From: Achromobacter sp. RTa
GTDB lineage: Bacteria; Pseudomonadota; Gammaproteobacteria; Burkholderiales; Burkholderiaceae_B
Length of the DNA: 64,000 nucleotides
Assembly (NCBI RefSeq): GCF_000757485.1
Contig: NZ_JPYO01000002.1
Span: forward strand, 87,975-151,974
Reading direction: 5' to 3'
Below, one piece after another: positions 1 through 9,983 of the stretch. The notes under the pieces were generated by a model. The model searched no databases. It was not told where the DNA came from and saw nothing but the letters and a program-made list of their open reading frames with translations. Each line of letters starts with the position of its first letter. Position 1 is the first letter of the stretch. The position numbers and the translations under genes are program-made.

Positions 1-181
1 CGTGTTCGCGCGGCATCCTTCGAAGGACGCCTCGGACCTGGCCGCCGCCTTGCGCGAACGCAGCATCATCGTGCGCCATTTCCGCCAAGCGCGCATCGAT
101 CAGTTTCTGCGCATTACCGTGGGCACCGACGCACAGTGCGAGCTGTTGTTGACGGCGCTTGCGGAGGTCCTGCAAGCGTGA
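1..181 (+). CDS. hisC: Histidinol-phosphate aminotransferase, C-terminal end (partial)
   Basis: Only the last 59 residues are present, read in the frame beginning at base 2 and ending in TGA at 179-181. The segment contains [11 protein letters not shown] followed by FLRITVGT, the small-domain end of class I/II PLP aminotransferases of the HisC type, where the Arg of the RITVG stretch contacts the substrate phosphate or carboxylate. HisC converts imidazole-acetol phosphate to histidinol phosphate in histidine synthesis. A hisC gene directly upstream of hfq is a Bordetella-type arrangement. The 5' part lies outside the window, so start and regulation cannot be judged. Confidence 0.75.
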   Translation, partial: VFARHPSKDASDLAAALRERSIIVRHFRQARIDQFLRITVGTDAQCELLLTALAEVLQA

Positions 182-336
182 CGGCCAGGGGTTTTCAGCC
201 GGAAAACTCTGGTGTCACTTTTGCATCCCGGTCAAGTAGCACGGGCCGGGAAAACCCTGTAGAGTACATGTTTCGGCGTACCCCACCAGTACACAAGTAC
301 GCCATCATTCAATAACAAACAAATGGAGCCTGGCCA

Positions 337-573
337 ATGAGCAATAAAGGGCAAACTCTGCAAGATCCGTTCCTGAACACGCTGCGCAAGGACCATGTCC
401 CCGTGTCGATCTACCTGGTGAACGGTATCAAGCTTCAAGGGCAAATCGAATCCTTCGACCAGTACGTGGTGCTGCTGCGCAATACGGTCACGCAAATGGT
501 TTACAAGCACGCCATTTCCACCGTCGTTCCCGCGCGCGCCGTGAATTTTCAGGTGGAAGTCCCTGCTGAGTAA
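337..573 (+). CDS. hfq: RNA chaperone Hfq
   Basis: 78 residues, the short Hfq form without a long acidic tail. Hfq forms a hexameric Sm-like ring that pairs small RNAs with mRNAs. The Sm1 region (about residues 8-45, including LQDPFLN and [10 protein letters not shown]) and the Sm2 signature VYKHAIS (55-61, with the U-binding Y-K-H at 56-58) are complete. The ATG follows GGAG with normal spacing. It is followed by a hairpin at 599-631 and then hflX, so hfq can be expressed alone or read through into hflX-hflK-hflC. Confidence 0.97.
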   Translation: MSNKGQTLQDPFLNTLRKDHVPVSIYLVNGIKLQGQIESFDQYVVLLRNTVTQMVYKHAISTVVPARAVNFQVEVPAE

Positions 574-598
574 TCTCGCTCCAGCTTTATCCTTTTTT

Positions 599-631
599 GC
601 CCGCCGGACGGCTGACGTCGGCGGGCATTTT
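599..631 (+). terminator. Hairpin with T-run between hfq and hflX
   Basis: GCCCGCCG (599-606) pairs with CGGCGGGC (619-626) and is followed by ATTTT. It sits in the 84-base hfq-hflX gap and probably acts as a partial terminator, giving more hfq than hflX transcript. The left arm is preceded by TTTTTT, which does not help termination in this direction. Confidence 0.6.
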
Positions 632-657
632 CGCTTTGGCTCCGATATGGTGCATGT

Positions 658-1764
658 ATGCGCGCTTTGATCATCAGCGTGGATCTGGGTGACCCAGACT
701 TCGCGGCCCATGCCGAGGAATTCGCCATGCTGGCCAAGGGCGCTGGCGCCGAGATCGTCGGCACCCTGACCGCGCGGCGCGACCGCCCCGACGCGAAATT
801 CTTCATCGGCTCGGGCAAGGCCGACGAGGGCGTGGCCATGGCCCAGGCGCTGCTGGCCGATATCGTCCTGTTCGACCAGCCTTTGTCGCCCGCCCAGCAG
901 CGCAACCTGGAACGCGCTTTCAATTTGCGCGTGGTGGATCGCGTCGCGCTCATCCTGGACATCTTCGCCCTGCGCGCCAAGAGCCACGAGGGCAAACTAC
1001 AGGTCGAGCTGGCCCAGTTGCAGCATCTGGCCACGCGCCTGACCCGCCTGTGGTCCCACCTGGAGCGTCAGCGCGGCGGTATCGGCATGCGGGGGCCGGG
1101 CGAATCCCAGCTCGAAATGGACCGGCGCATGATCGGCGCCAAGGTCAAGGTGCTGCGCGAGCGGCTGGACAAGGTCGAGCGCCAGCGGGTAACGCAGCGC
1201 CGGGCGCGCGCCCGGGGCGGCGCGCTTTCCGTATCGCTGGTGGGCTACACCAACGCGGGCAAGTCCACCTTGTTCAACGCGCTGACGCGCGCCGACGCCT
1301 ATGCCGCGGACCAGCTTTTCGCCACCCTGGATACGACGACGCGTCGCATCTGGATCGAAGGCGCCGGGTCGGTGGTGATATCCGATACGGTGGGTTTTAT
1401 CCGCGACTTGCCCCACGGCCTGATCGCGGCGTTCCGCGCCACCCTGGAAGAGACCGTGCATGCCGATCTGCTGCTGCATGTGGTCGACGCCGCCAGCCCG
1501 CAGCGGGACGAGCAGATTTTCGAGGTCAACAAGGTGCTGGCCGAAATCGGCGCAGCCTCGGTTCCAACCATTCTTGTATACAACAAGATAGACCGGGCAG
1601 GATTGGAACCCCGGGTGGAGCGCGATGCACATGGTACGATTGCGCGAGTATTTGTAAGCGCCACCGAGCGCGCCGGCTTGGACGCGTTGCGCGGGGCAAT
1701 TGCGGAGACCGGACAGATTGTGGGAAACAATGCCGCGAATTATCAAACTCTTCAATCTGAATGA
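658..1764 (+). CDS. hflX: Ribosome-associated GTPase HflX
   Basis: 368 residues. HflX binds the 50S subunit and splits or rescues stalled ribosomes. The N-terminal nucleotide-binding-like domain (about 1-110) is followed by a helical linker containing GIGMRGPGESQLE (141-153), then the G domain: P-loop GYTNAGKS (196-203), DTVGF (243-247) and NKID (309-312). It is shorter than the E. coli protein (426 aa), mainly at the C-terminus. The ATG lacks a strong ribosome site. The 3' end overlaps the start of hflK by 35 bases, implying translational coupling. Confidence 0.95.
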   Translation: MRALIISVDLGDPDFAAHAEEFAMLAKGAGAEIVGTLTARRDRPDAKFFIGSGKADEGVAMAQALLADIVLFDQPLSPAQQRNLERAFNLRVVDRVALILDIFALRAKSHEGKLQVELAQLQHLATRLTRLWSHLERQRGGIGMRGPGESQLEMDRRMIGAKVKVLRERLDKVERQRVTQRRARARGGALSVSLVGYTNAGKSTLFNALTRADAYAADQLFATLDTTTRRIWIEGAGSVVISDTVGFIRDLPHGLIAAFRATLEETVHADLLLHVVDAASPQRDEQIFEVNKVLAEIGAASVPTILVYNKIDRAGLEPRVERDAHGTIARVFVSATERAGLDALRGAIAETGQIVGNNAANYQTLQSE

Positions 1765-3031
1765 CCCCGGCTGGGGTCGTGGGAACAACAATGGCTCCGA
1801 GCCGCCGCCGAAGCGGCCGCAAGGCAATGGAGACGGTCCTCCCGACCTGGACGAGGTCTGGCGCGATTTCAACAATCGCATCGGATCCCTGTTCGGCCGC
1901 AAGGGCGGGGGCGGCAACAACCGCCCCGGCAACCGGGGCGGCATGACGCCGCCTTCGCCGCGCGGTGCGCGCATCGGCCTGGGCGTCGTCGCCCTGGTCG
2001 CGGCCGGCATCTGGCTGGCCAGCGGCTTCTACATCGTGCAGGAAGGCCAGGTCGCGGTCGTGACCCAGTTCGGCAAATACAAAAGCACGTCCCAAGCCGG
2101 CTTCCAGTGGCGCCTGCCTTACCCGATCCAGAGCCACGAGATGGTCAACGTGTCGCAGCTGCGTACGTTCGAGGTCGGCTTCCGGGGCGGCGCGCGCAAC
2201 AAGGTCCTGCCTGAAGCGCTGATGCTCACCACGGACGAGAACATCGTCGACATGCAGTTCGTCGTCCAGTATCGCCTGCGCGCCGATGGCGCGCCCGACT
2301 ACCTGTTCAAGACCCGCGATCCGGATGAGTCCGTCCGCCAGGCCTCCGAAACGGCCATGCGCGAAGTCGTGGGCAAGCAATCGATGGACTTCGTGCTGTA
2401 CGAAGGCCGTACCACCGTGGCGTCGCAAGTGCAGGCGCTGATGCAGCAGATCCTGGACCGGTACCAGAGCGGCGTGCAGATCAGCACCGTCGCCATCCAG
2501 AACGTGCAGCCGCCCGAGCAGGTGCAGGCGGCGTTTGACGATGCCGTCAAGGCAGGCCAGGACCGCGAGCGCCAGATCAACGAAGGCCAGGCCTACGCCA
2601 ACCAGGTCGTGCCGCTGGCCAGCGGCCAGGCATCCCGGATGCTGGAGCAGGCCGAAGGCTACAAGGCCAAGGTCGTGGGCGATGCCCAGGGTAATACGTC
2701 GCGCTTCACCAGCATTCTCGGCGAGTACGAGAAGGCGCCGGCGGTCATGCGCCAGCGCATGTATCTCGAAAGCATGCAGGAGATCTTCACGCGCGCCAGC
2801 AAGGTCATGGTCGACACCAAGAGCAACAACAATATGTTGTACCTGCCCTTGGACAAGATCATGCATCTGGCTGCCCAGGACGCCAGCAAGTCCAGCGCCG
2901 GCAATGCCGGTTCGTCCGGTTTGTCCAGCCCGCCCGTCCAGCCCCCGCTGCGCGGCGGCGCCGCGCCGGTGACCCAATCTTCCGGCAGCAGCAGTAGCAA
3001 CACGCTGCCCCGCGACCGTACGTCGCGCTAA
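1730..3031 (+). CDS. hflK: SPFH membrane protein HflK (FtsH modulator)
   Basis: 433 residues from the ATG that gives MPRIIKLFNLNDPGWG, preceded by GGGAAACA; an in-frame upstream ATG at 1700 would lie deep inside hflX. HflK and HflC form the inner-membrane, periplasm-facing cage around the FtsH protease. A Gly/Pro/Asn-rich cytoplasmic segment (10-80) precedes one transmembrane helix (about 81-103) and an SPFH/band-7 domain with GQVAVVTQFGKY. The C-terminal tail is rich in Ser, Gly and Pro. It overlaps hflX and lies 18 bases before hflC. Confidence 0.96.
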   Translation: MPRIIKLFNLNDPGWGRGNNNGSEPPPKRPQGNGDGPPDLDEVWRDFNNRIGSLFGRKGGGGNNRPGNRGGMTPPSPRGARIGLGVVALVAAGIWLASGFYIVQEGQVAVVTQFGKYKSTSQAGFQWRLPYPIQSHEMVNVSQLRTFEVGFRGGARNKVLPEALMLTTDENIVDMQFVVQYRLRADGAPDYLFKTRDPDESVRQASETAMREVVGKQSMDFVLYEGRTTVASQVQALMQQILDRYQSGVQISTVAIQNVQPPEQVQAAFDDAVKAGQDRERQINEGQAYANQVVPLASGQASRMLEQAEGYKAKVVGDAQGNTSRFTSILGEYEKAPAVMRQRMYLESMQEIFTRASKVMVDTKSNNNMLYLPLDKIMHLAAQDASKSSAGNAGSSGLSSPPVQPPLRGGAAPVTQSSGSSSSNTLPRDRTSR

Positions 3032-3049
3032 CCCGGAGGAGTCCTGATC

Positions 3050-3952
3050 ATGCAACGTCTCATGCCTGTCCTGGTCGGCCTGCTCATCGTGCTGGCCGCC
3101 CTTTCTTCCTGCGTCTTCGTCGTGCGCGAGCGCGACTACGCCCTCGTGTTCTCGCTGGGTGAAGTGCGCAAGACCATCAGCGAACCCGGCCTGTATTTCA
3201 AGGCCCCGCCGCCGTTCCAGAATGTCGTGACGCTCGACAAGCGCATTCTGACCATCGAAACCAACGAAGCCGAGCGCATCCAGACTTCCGAAAAGAAGAA
3301 CCTGCTGATCGATTCCTACGTGAAGTGGCGTATCGCGGATCCCCGGCAATACTACGTCTCCACGGGCGGCAACGAGCGCGTGGCGCAAGAGCGCCTGCAG
3401 GCGCTGATCCGCGACGCGCTGAACGCATCGGTCAACGTGCGCACGGTGCGCGACGTGGTGTCGACCGAACGCGACAAGATCATGTCCGAGATCCTGGCCA
3501 ATGTGGCCAAGCGCGCCGAGCCCCTGGGCGTGCAGATCGTCGACGTGCGCTTGCGCCGCATCGAATTCGCGCCGGAAATCTCGGAATCGGTGTATCGCCG
3601 CATGGAGGCCGAGCGCACCCGCGTCGCCAACGAGCTGCGTTCCATCGGCGCCGCCGAAGGCGAGAAGATCCGCGCCGAAGCCGATCGCCAGCGCGAAGTG
3701 ATCGTGGCCCAGGCCTACGCCAAGGCCCAGGGCATCATGGGCGAGGGCGATGCCGCCGCGGCATCGATCTACGCGCAGGCCTACGGCAAGAACCCGCAGT
3801 TCTACACGTACTACAAGAGCCTGGAAGCCTATCGCGCTTCGTTCTCGAAGCCGGGCGACGTGCTGGTGGTCGACCCCAGCTCCAGCTTCTTCCAGTTCAT
3901 GAAGGATCCGGCTGGCGCCGCCTTGGCTCCGGTCACCGTGCCGGCCAAGTAA
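3050..3952 (+). CDS. hflC: SPFH membrane protein HflC (FtsH modulator)
   Basis: 300 residues, close to the usual length. N-terminal signal anchor (about 4-23), then an SPFH domain beginning VVRERDYALVFSLGEV, and a long helical arm with RMEAERTRVANELR and EGEKIRAEADRQ typical of HflC. It is the partner of HflK in the complex that restrains FtsH. A GGAGG ribosome site stands 9 bases before the ATG. A clear terminator (3978-4005) closes the hfq-hflX-hflK-hflC unit. Confidence 0.96.
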   Translation: MQRLMPVLVGLLIVLAALSSCVFVVRERDYALVFSLGEVRKTISEPGLYFKAPPPFQNVVTLDKRILTIETNEAERIQTSEKKNLLIDSYVKWRIADPRQYYVSTGGNERVAQERLQALIRDALNASVNVRTVRDVVSTERDKIMSEILANVAKRAEPLGVQIVDVRLRRIEFAPEISESVYRRMEAERTRVANELRSIGAAEGEKIRAEADRQREVIVAQAYAKAQGIMGEGDAAAASIYAQAYGKNPQFYTYYKSLEAYRASFSKPGDVLVVDPSSSFFQFMKDPAGAALAPVTVPAK

Positions 3953-3977
3953 GGCGGTATCGGTAACGCGGTAAGCG

Positions 3978-4005
3978 AAGCCCCTTGGTTTTCCAAGGGG
4001 CTTTT
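3978..4005 (+). terminator. Rho-independent terminator after hflC
   Basis: AAGCCCCTTGG (3978-3988), loop TTTT, CCAAGGGGCTT (3993-4003), then more T. The 11-bp stem is perfect, and it lies 26 bases after the hflC stop. Confidence 0.9.
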
Positions 4006-4095
4006 CACTTTCCGGCAGGTGGGCGCGCTTGCGCGGGTAATGGGGACGGTTTGGTAGGGGGGGGTACTCCGGCTGGCGCTCGCCGCTGAACCATG

Positions 4096-4163
4096 TACAA
4101 TACCGCGTAAGCTAGAAAACATTCCGCAGCGGCTGAGCGGGCTTACGCCCCTCAGCCGCTTTT
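4096..4163 (+). promoter_or_regulatory. Candidate promoter and leader hairpin upstream of hisZ
   Basis: A -10-like TACAAT (4096-4101) is followed about 27 bases later by a strong hairpin: AGCGGCTGAG (4128-4137) pairs with CTCAGCCGCT (4151-4160), an inner GGGC/GCCC extends the stem, and TTT follows. The hairpin lies between the candidate start site and the hisZ ATG at 4213, so it could be an attenuator for hisZ-purA. It could equally be a second terminator for upstream transcription. No -35 box is convincing. Confidence 0.45.
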
Positions 4164-4212
4164 CGTTTGGGCGACGCCCACGCATCACTTGGCGTTATTC
4201 AGGTAAACATTC

Positions 4213-5370
4213 ATGGGTAACTGGTTGCTGCCCGAGAGCCTTGCCGACGTACTTCCGGCAGAGGCCCGGCGCATCGAGGAATTGCGCCGCGAACTTCTCG
4301 ATCTGTACCGCACGTACGGCTTCGAGCTGGTCGCGCCGCCCCTGGTCGAATACATCGATTCGTTGCTGTCCGGTACCGGCAGCGATCTGGATCTGCGTAC
4401 GTGCAAGCTGGTCGACCAGCTGTCCGGCCGCACGCTGGGCGTGCGCGCGGACATGACTCCTCAAGTCACGCGCATCGACGCGCACTTGCTGAACCGCGCG
4501 GGGGTCACCCGCCTGTGCTATTGCGGCAACGTGCTGCACGCCCGCCCGGCGGACCTGCTGTCCAGCCGCGAGCTGCTGCAGATCGGCGCCGAGATCTACG
4601 GCCATGCCGGATCCGAAGCCGACCTGGAAATCATTCAGCTCGTGCTGGAAACGGTGGCGATCGCCGGCGTGCGCAACCCGAGGCTGGATCTCTGCCATCC
4701 CGGCGTGCTCCGCGCCATCCTGGAGTCGGACTCCGCCCTGGCCGCGTTGTCGGAAGAAGTCATTCTCCTGATGCGCGAGAAGGACGTTCCCGGCCTGGTC
4801 GAGCTGTCGGCCCGCGCGCCCGGCATGCGTGCCGAAACGCTGCAGGCCCTGAAGCTGCTGCCCAATCTGTACGGCGGCCCCGAAGTGTTGCAGGAAGCCC
4901 GTCGCGATCTGCCCTTGCTGCCCGGCGTGGCAGCCGCGCTGGATGCGTTGCAGGCCGTGGTGGATGCGATGCCCAGCGTGTCGTTCGGTGTCGACCTCGC
5001 GGATGTCGGCGGCTATGGCTACCATTCCGGCGTGAAGTTCGCGCTGTACGCTGAAGGCTGGCGCGACGCGCTGGTCAGCGGCGGGCGCTACGACGACGTC
5101 AGCCGGGCCTTCGGCCGGGCGCGTCCCGCCACGGGCTTCAGCCTGGATTTACGCAAGCTGGCGGCGGGTCTGGCGCCGGCGGAACGGGCGCGTGCGGTTC
5201 GCGCGCCCTGGGGGCAAGCCCCCGCCTTGACCGAGGCGGTTCGCCGCCTGCGCCGGTCGGGGGAAATTGTCGTTCAGGTATTGCCCGGCCACGAGCAGGA
5301 TCAGGACGAATTCGTTTGCGATCGCGAGCTGGCGCTGGAAGACGGCGCCTGGACGGTCAGAACGCTGTGA
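4213..5370 (+). CDS. hisZ: ATP phosphoribosyltransferase regulatory subunit HisZ
   Basis: 385 residues. HisZ is a catalytically silent paralogue of histidyl-tRNA synthetase that activates the short form of HisG in the first step of histidine synthesis. Class II synthetase-like motifs are visible: motif 2 around [13 protein letters not shown] and motif 3 SGGRYDD (about 291-297). The C-terminal anticodon domain of HisS is missing, as expected. ATG start, with the hairpin leader 50-85 bases upstream. purA follows after 76 bases, a common betaproteobacterial order. Confidence 0.94.
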   Translation: MGNWLLPESLADVLPAEARRIEELRRELLDLYRTYGFELVAPPLVEYIDSLLSGTGSDLDLRTCKLVDQLSGRTLGVRADMTPQVTRIDAHLLNRAGVTRLCYCGNVLHARPADLLSSRELLQIGAEIYGHAGSEADLEIIQLVLETVAIAGVRNPRLDLCHPGVLRAILESDSALAALSEEVILLMREKDVPGLVELSARAPGMRAETLQALKLLPNLYGGPEVLQEARRDLPLLPGVAAALDALQAVVDAMPSVSFGVDLADVGGYGYHSGVKFALYAEGWRDALVSGGRYDDVSRAFGRARPATGFSLDLRKLAAGLAPAERARAVRAPWGQAPALTEAVRRLRRSGEIVVQVLPGHEQDQDEFVCDRELALEDGAWTVRTL

Positions 5371-5374
5371 CTAA

Positions 5375-6742
<1,368 letters not shown>

Positions 6743-6760
6743 CATCGGGTTATTATTCGC

Positions 6761-6797
6761 AAGGCCGCCGCCGGTCTCATACCGGCGGCGGCCTTTT
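6761..6797 (+). terminator. Rho-independent terminator after purA
   Basis: AAGGCCGCCGCCGGT and ACCGGCGGCGGCCTT form a perfect 15-bp stem around loop CTCAT, followed by TT. It lies 18 bases after the purA stop. Confidence 0.93.
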
Positions 6798-6826
6798 CGT
6801 ATTTATTAAGCAGGAGATGCTTGCCT

Positions 6827-7369
6827 ATGAGCACGCCGACCAATGATGACAGCCATCTGTGGGTGACGTGGGACGACTACAACCGCTTGATCGAGCGCCT
6901 GTCCTTGCAGGTGCATCAATCGGGTTGGAAGTTCGACAAGATTCTTTGCCTGGCGCGCGGCGGCATGCGCGTCGGCGATGTTATGTCCCGGATTTTTGAC
7001 GTACCCTTGGGCATTCTGGCCACCAGCAGCTACCGCGAGGCAGCCGGCACCAAGCAGGGCGACATGGATATCGCCCAGTTCATCACCATTACGCGCGGCA
7101 CCCTGTCCGGGCGTGTGTTGCTGGTGGACGACATGGTCGATACCGGCAAGACCTTCAGCAAGGTCTACGACCACCTCAAGAGCCAATTCACCGACATCAC
7201 CGAGCTGCGCAGCGCCGTGCTGTGGTGGAAGGGGCATTCCCAGGCGACGCCCGACTATTACGTCGACAAGCTGCCCACGAACCCCTGGATTCACCAGCCT
7301 TTCGAAGATTACGACAGCCTGCGTCCGCACCAGCTGGAAGCCTGGATCCGCAAGGGTTCCCAGGGCTGA
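6827..7369 (+). CDS. Purine-type phosphoribosyltransferase
   Basis: 180 residues of the type I phosphoribosyltransferase fold. The PRPP-binding signature LLVDDMVDTGKT is complete, preceded by LCLARGGMRVGD, which supplies the pyrophosphate loop. Together these suggest a hypoxanthine/xanthine/guanine-type salvage enzyme making a nucleotide from a free base and PRPP. Position just after purA fits purine salvage, but a terminator separates the two genes. AGGAG at 6812-6816 is 10 bases before the chosen ATG; an in-frame TTG at 6821 is too close to it. Substrate specificity cannot be read from sequence. Confidence 0.88.
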   Translation: MSTPTNDDSHLWVTWDDYNRLIERLSLQVHQSGWKFDKILCLARGGMRVGDVMSRIFDVPLGILATSSYREAAGTKQGDMDIAQFITITRGTLSGRVLLVDDMVDTGKTFSKVYDHLKSQFTDITELRSAVLWWKGHSQATPDYYVDKLPTNPWIHQPFEDYDSLRPHQLEAWIRKGSQG

Positions 7370-7430
7370 ATCCGGTGGCCCGGCGGGGTGGGGCGCCTGG
7401 CGGCCTTTGGCGCCAGACTGTCCCCCCAGT

Positions 7431-7459
7431 AGTCAAAATGGCCGCTGCCGTGCTAGAAT
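7431..7459 (+). promoter_or_regulatory. Candidate promoter for rpsU-dnaG
   Basis: An extended -10 TGcTAGAAT (TAGAAT at 7454-7459) lies 17 bases after a weak -35-like AGTCAA (7431-7436). It lies in the 318-base gap between the phosphoribosyltransferase and rpsU, which holds no other feature I can support. Confidence 0.4.
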
Positions 7460-7687
7460 CACTGGTTATCGCTAAACCGAACTTGGCTTGTTACTCTTTG
7501 GGTAGTCTTTGGGTAACGGAAACGGCCAGCTGGAATCCGGTTCCCTATTCGCGATACGGGCCTCTGTTGGTATGATTTTCATGTCATCGAGGGCCGTCTT
7601 CGTGTGTCTGGATCCGTGCAGCGTTGCTGGTAAGCAAGCCAGGTTTGTCATCAACTTTTGTTACCCTACAAGCAGGCCAATCACTTT

Positions 7688-7900
7688 ATGCCTATCGTTC
7701 GACTGAAGGAAAACGAACCGTTTGAAGCCGCTCTGCGTCGCTTCAAGCGCACCATCGAAAAGACCGGTTTGCTCACCGAGCTGCGTTCGCGCGAGTTCTA
7801 TGAGAAGCCCACGGCTGAGCGCAAGCGCAAGCACGCCGCCGCTGTGAAGCGTCACTACAAGCGCATCCGTAGCCAACAACTGCCCCCGCGCCTGTATTGA
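7688..7900 (+). CDS. rpsU: 30S ribosomal protein S21
   Basis: 70 residues from the ATG giving [17 protein letters not shown], the invariant S21 start; upstream in-frame ATG codons would add an extension not found in the family. Highly basic C-terminus ending [10 protein letters not shown], as in proteobacterial S21. The protein sits near the anti-Shine-Dalgarno end of 16S rRNA. First gene of the classic rpsU-dnaG-rpoD macromolecular-synthesis cluster; dnaG starts 19 bases later. Confidence 0.98.
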   Translation: MPIVRLKENEPFEAALRRFKRTIEKTGLLTELRSREFYEKPTAERKRKHAAAVKRHYKRIRSQQLPPRLY

Positions 7901-7919
7901 TCTTTGATTCCCGAATCTA

Positions 7920-9983
7920 TTGATTCCAGAATCATTCATCCAGGATTTGCTCGCCCGAGTCGACGTCGTCGACATAGTCGGGCGATACGTGCAGTTGAGA
8001 AAGGGCGGGGCCAACTTGCTTGGCCTATGTCCTTTTCATAACGAAAAAAGCCCCTCGTTCACTGTCAGCCCCACCAAGCAGTTCTATCACTGCTTTGGCT
8101 GTGGAGCGCACGGCAGCGCCATCACCTTTCTGATGGAACACACGGGCACCAGTTTCCCCGAGGCCGTGCGCACGCTCGCAGCCTCGGTGGGAATGACGGT
8201 CCCCGAAGAAAACCGCAGTCCACGCCAGCAGCAGGAGTCCGCGCGCCGGAAGGCCGAGGAGTCCCGCCATACGCAGGTGCTGGATGCCGCCCAGGCGCAT
8301 TACCTGAAGCAGTTGCGGGCGTCGCCCGCGGCGATCCGCTACCTGAAGCAGCGCGGCCTGACCGGCGAGATCGCGGCGCATTTCGGCCTGGGCTGGTCCG
8401 GCACGGACCGCCATGGCCTGTCGCACGTCTTTCCCAGCTATGAGGATCCGGTTCTTGTGGAATCGGGCCTGGTCATCGAATCCGAGGACGGCCGCCGCTA
8501 CGACCGGTTCCGGGAACGCATCATGTTCCCGATCCGCAATGCGCGGGGCAGCCTGATCGGCTTCGGCGGCCGCATCATCGGCAAGGGCGAGCCCAAGTAC
8601 CTCAATTCGCCGGAAACCCCGCTTTTCTCGAAGGGCCATGAGCTCTATGGGCTGTGGGAGGCGCGCCAGGCCATCCGCCAGGAAGGCCAAGTGATCGTGG
8701 TCGAAGGCTACATGGACGTCGTCGGCCTGGCGCAGCAGGGCATCGCGAACGCGGTGGCCACACTGGGGACCGCCACCACGCCGGATCACGTGAAGAAGCT
8801 CCTGCGCGCCAGCGACAAGGTGATATTCAGCTTCGACGGCGACGGAGCGGGGCGGCGCGCCGCCTGGCGCGCGCTGCAGGCTTGTTTGCCCGTGCTGCGC
8901 GACGACATCGCGATCCGTTTCCTCTTCCTGCCGTCGGAACACGATCCCGATTCGTACGTGCGCGAACTGGGAGCGGAAGCTTTCCGCGCCTGTCTGGGCG
9001 ATGCGGTGGCGTTGTCGCGCTTCCTGCTGGACGAGCTGGCGTCGCGGCACAACATGGACGAGGCGGAAGGGCGGGCAAGCTGCCTGCACGAAGCCAAGCC
9101 GCTGCTGGCCTCCATTCCGGAGTGCGCGCTGCGCGTGCAGATCGAACGCGAAATGGCCAAGCTCGTGCAGCTGACGCCCGAGGAAATGGCCCAGGTGCTT
9201 GCGCAGCAGCCGGCCAAGCCCTTTGCGCCTGCCTCGCGGCCGGGCGAAGGGGCCCCGGCCGCCAGCCATGGGCCGGGCCAGGATGCGGGCCCGCCCGACA
9301 TGGGCTATGACTTCGGCGGGCACGATTTCCACGACATACCCGCCGAGGAGTCCGAGTACCCGGAGTATGGCCATTTCCCGTCGCAGGACGGCGACTCCGG
9401 AAGTGCCGGCGCCGCGCAGCCGGGCCGCCAGCAATGGAAGGGCAAGGGCGACTGGAAAGGCAAAGGCGACTGGAAGGGCAAGGGAGATTGGAAAGGCGGC
9501 AAGGGCGGCTGGAAGGGGCGGCGCGACGACGACGTCGGCGGATTCGAAGGCCGCCGTACCATGCCGTCGCTGGCCAAGCGCCTGTTGGGCCTCCTTCTTG
9601 CGCACCCCGAACTGGTGGACTCCATGGGAGACCAGCAGCTTGAAGTCATCGACCACGGACCCCATCTAGGTCTTGTAAGGGACTTGATCATGCTGGCGCA
9701 ATCCAGCGGCGCGCGCCATGTGGGCGCCTTGCTGGAAGCGGCGGATCCCGATTCGGACCTGGCGACCGTGCTGAAGGGCCTGAGGGCCGACATCCTGTCC
9801 CAGGAGGATCTGCCGGATCCGCAGACCGAGTGGGACGACGCGCTGCGCCGCATCGAATTCGACGCCGCCAGGACCGAGATGGCCAAGCTGGCCGCCGGCG
9901 GCTTGGCGACCGAAGAGGGGCGCAAGCGCTATTTGGAGCTTTCCAGCCGAATGAACGTGCTCAAAGGTGCTGGGATACGCTAA
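7920..9983 (+). CDS. dnaG: DNA primase
   Basis: 687 residues, TTG start. DnaG makes RNA primers at the replication fork with the DnaB helicase. The CHC2 zinc finger has C37, H40, C58 and C61 (CPFH ... CFGC). The TOPRIM catalytic core is around 255-345 with VVEGYMDV and the acidic DGDGAGRR. The C-terminal helicase-binding domain occupies roughly 540-687. Longer than E. coli DnaG (581 aa) because of an inserted linker (about 430-535) that contains a GDWKGK tandem repeat. It lies between rpsU and rpoD. Confidence 0.97.
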   Translation: MIPESFIQDLLARVDVVDIVGRYVQLRKGGANLLGLCPFHNEKSPSFTVSPTKQFYHCFGCGAHGSAITFLMEHTGTSFPEAVRTLAASVGMTVPEENRSPRQQQESARRKAEESRHTQVLDAAQAHYLKQLRASPAAIRYLKQRGLTGEIAAHFGLGWSGTDRHGLSHVFPSYEDPVLVESGLVIESEDGRRYDRFRERIMFPIRNARGSLIGFGGRIIGKGEPKYLNSPETPLFSKGHELYGLWEARQAIRQEGQVIVVEGYMDVVGLAQQGIANAVATLGTATTPDHVKKLLRASDKVIFSFDGDGAGRRAAWRALQACLPVLRDDIAIRFLFLPSEHDPDSYVRELGAEAFRACLGDAVALSRFLLDELASRHNMDEAEGRASCLHEAKPLLASIPECALRVQIEREMAKLVQLTPEEMAQVLAQQPAKPFAPASRPGEGAPAASHGPGQDAGPPDMGYDFGGHDFHDIPAEESEYPEYGHFPSQDGDSGSAGAAQPGRQQWKGKGDWKGKGDWKGKGDWKGGKGGWKGRRDDDVGGFEGRRTMPSLAKRLLGLLLAHPELVDSMGDQQLEVIDHGPHLGLVRDLIMLAQSSGARHVGALLEAADPDSDLATVLKGLRADILSQEDLPDPQTEWDDALRRIEFDAARTEMAKLAAGGLATEEGRKRYLELSSRMNVLKGAGIR
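9435..9518 (+). repeat. 18-bp tandem repeat inside dnaG encoding W-K-G-K-G-D
   Basis: Three in-frame 18-base units begin at 9435, 9453 and 9471, each starting tggaa(g/a)ggcaa, and are followed by a degenerate unit to about 9518. They encode WKGKGD repeats and then WKGGKGGWKG in the linker between the primase core and the helicase-binding domain. Copy number may vary by slippage without shifting the frame. Confidence 0.85.

Noticed and set aside
1526..3388. Long open frame on the minus strand across hflX, hflK and hflC
   Set aside because: It is antisense to three complete, well-conserved genes; its product is His/Gln/Arg-rich low-complexity sequence as expected from GC-rich antisense frames.
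9435..9518. Direct repeats resembling a CRISPR-like array
   Set aside because: The units are contiguous 18-mers inside dnaG with no spacers, and they encode a peptide repeat in frame.
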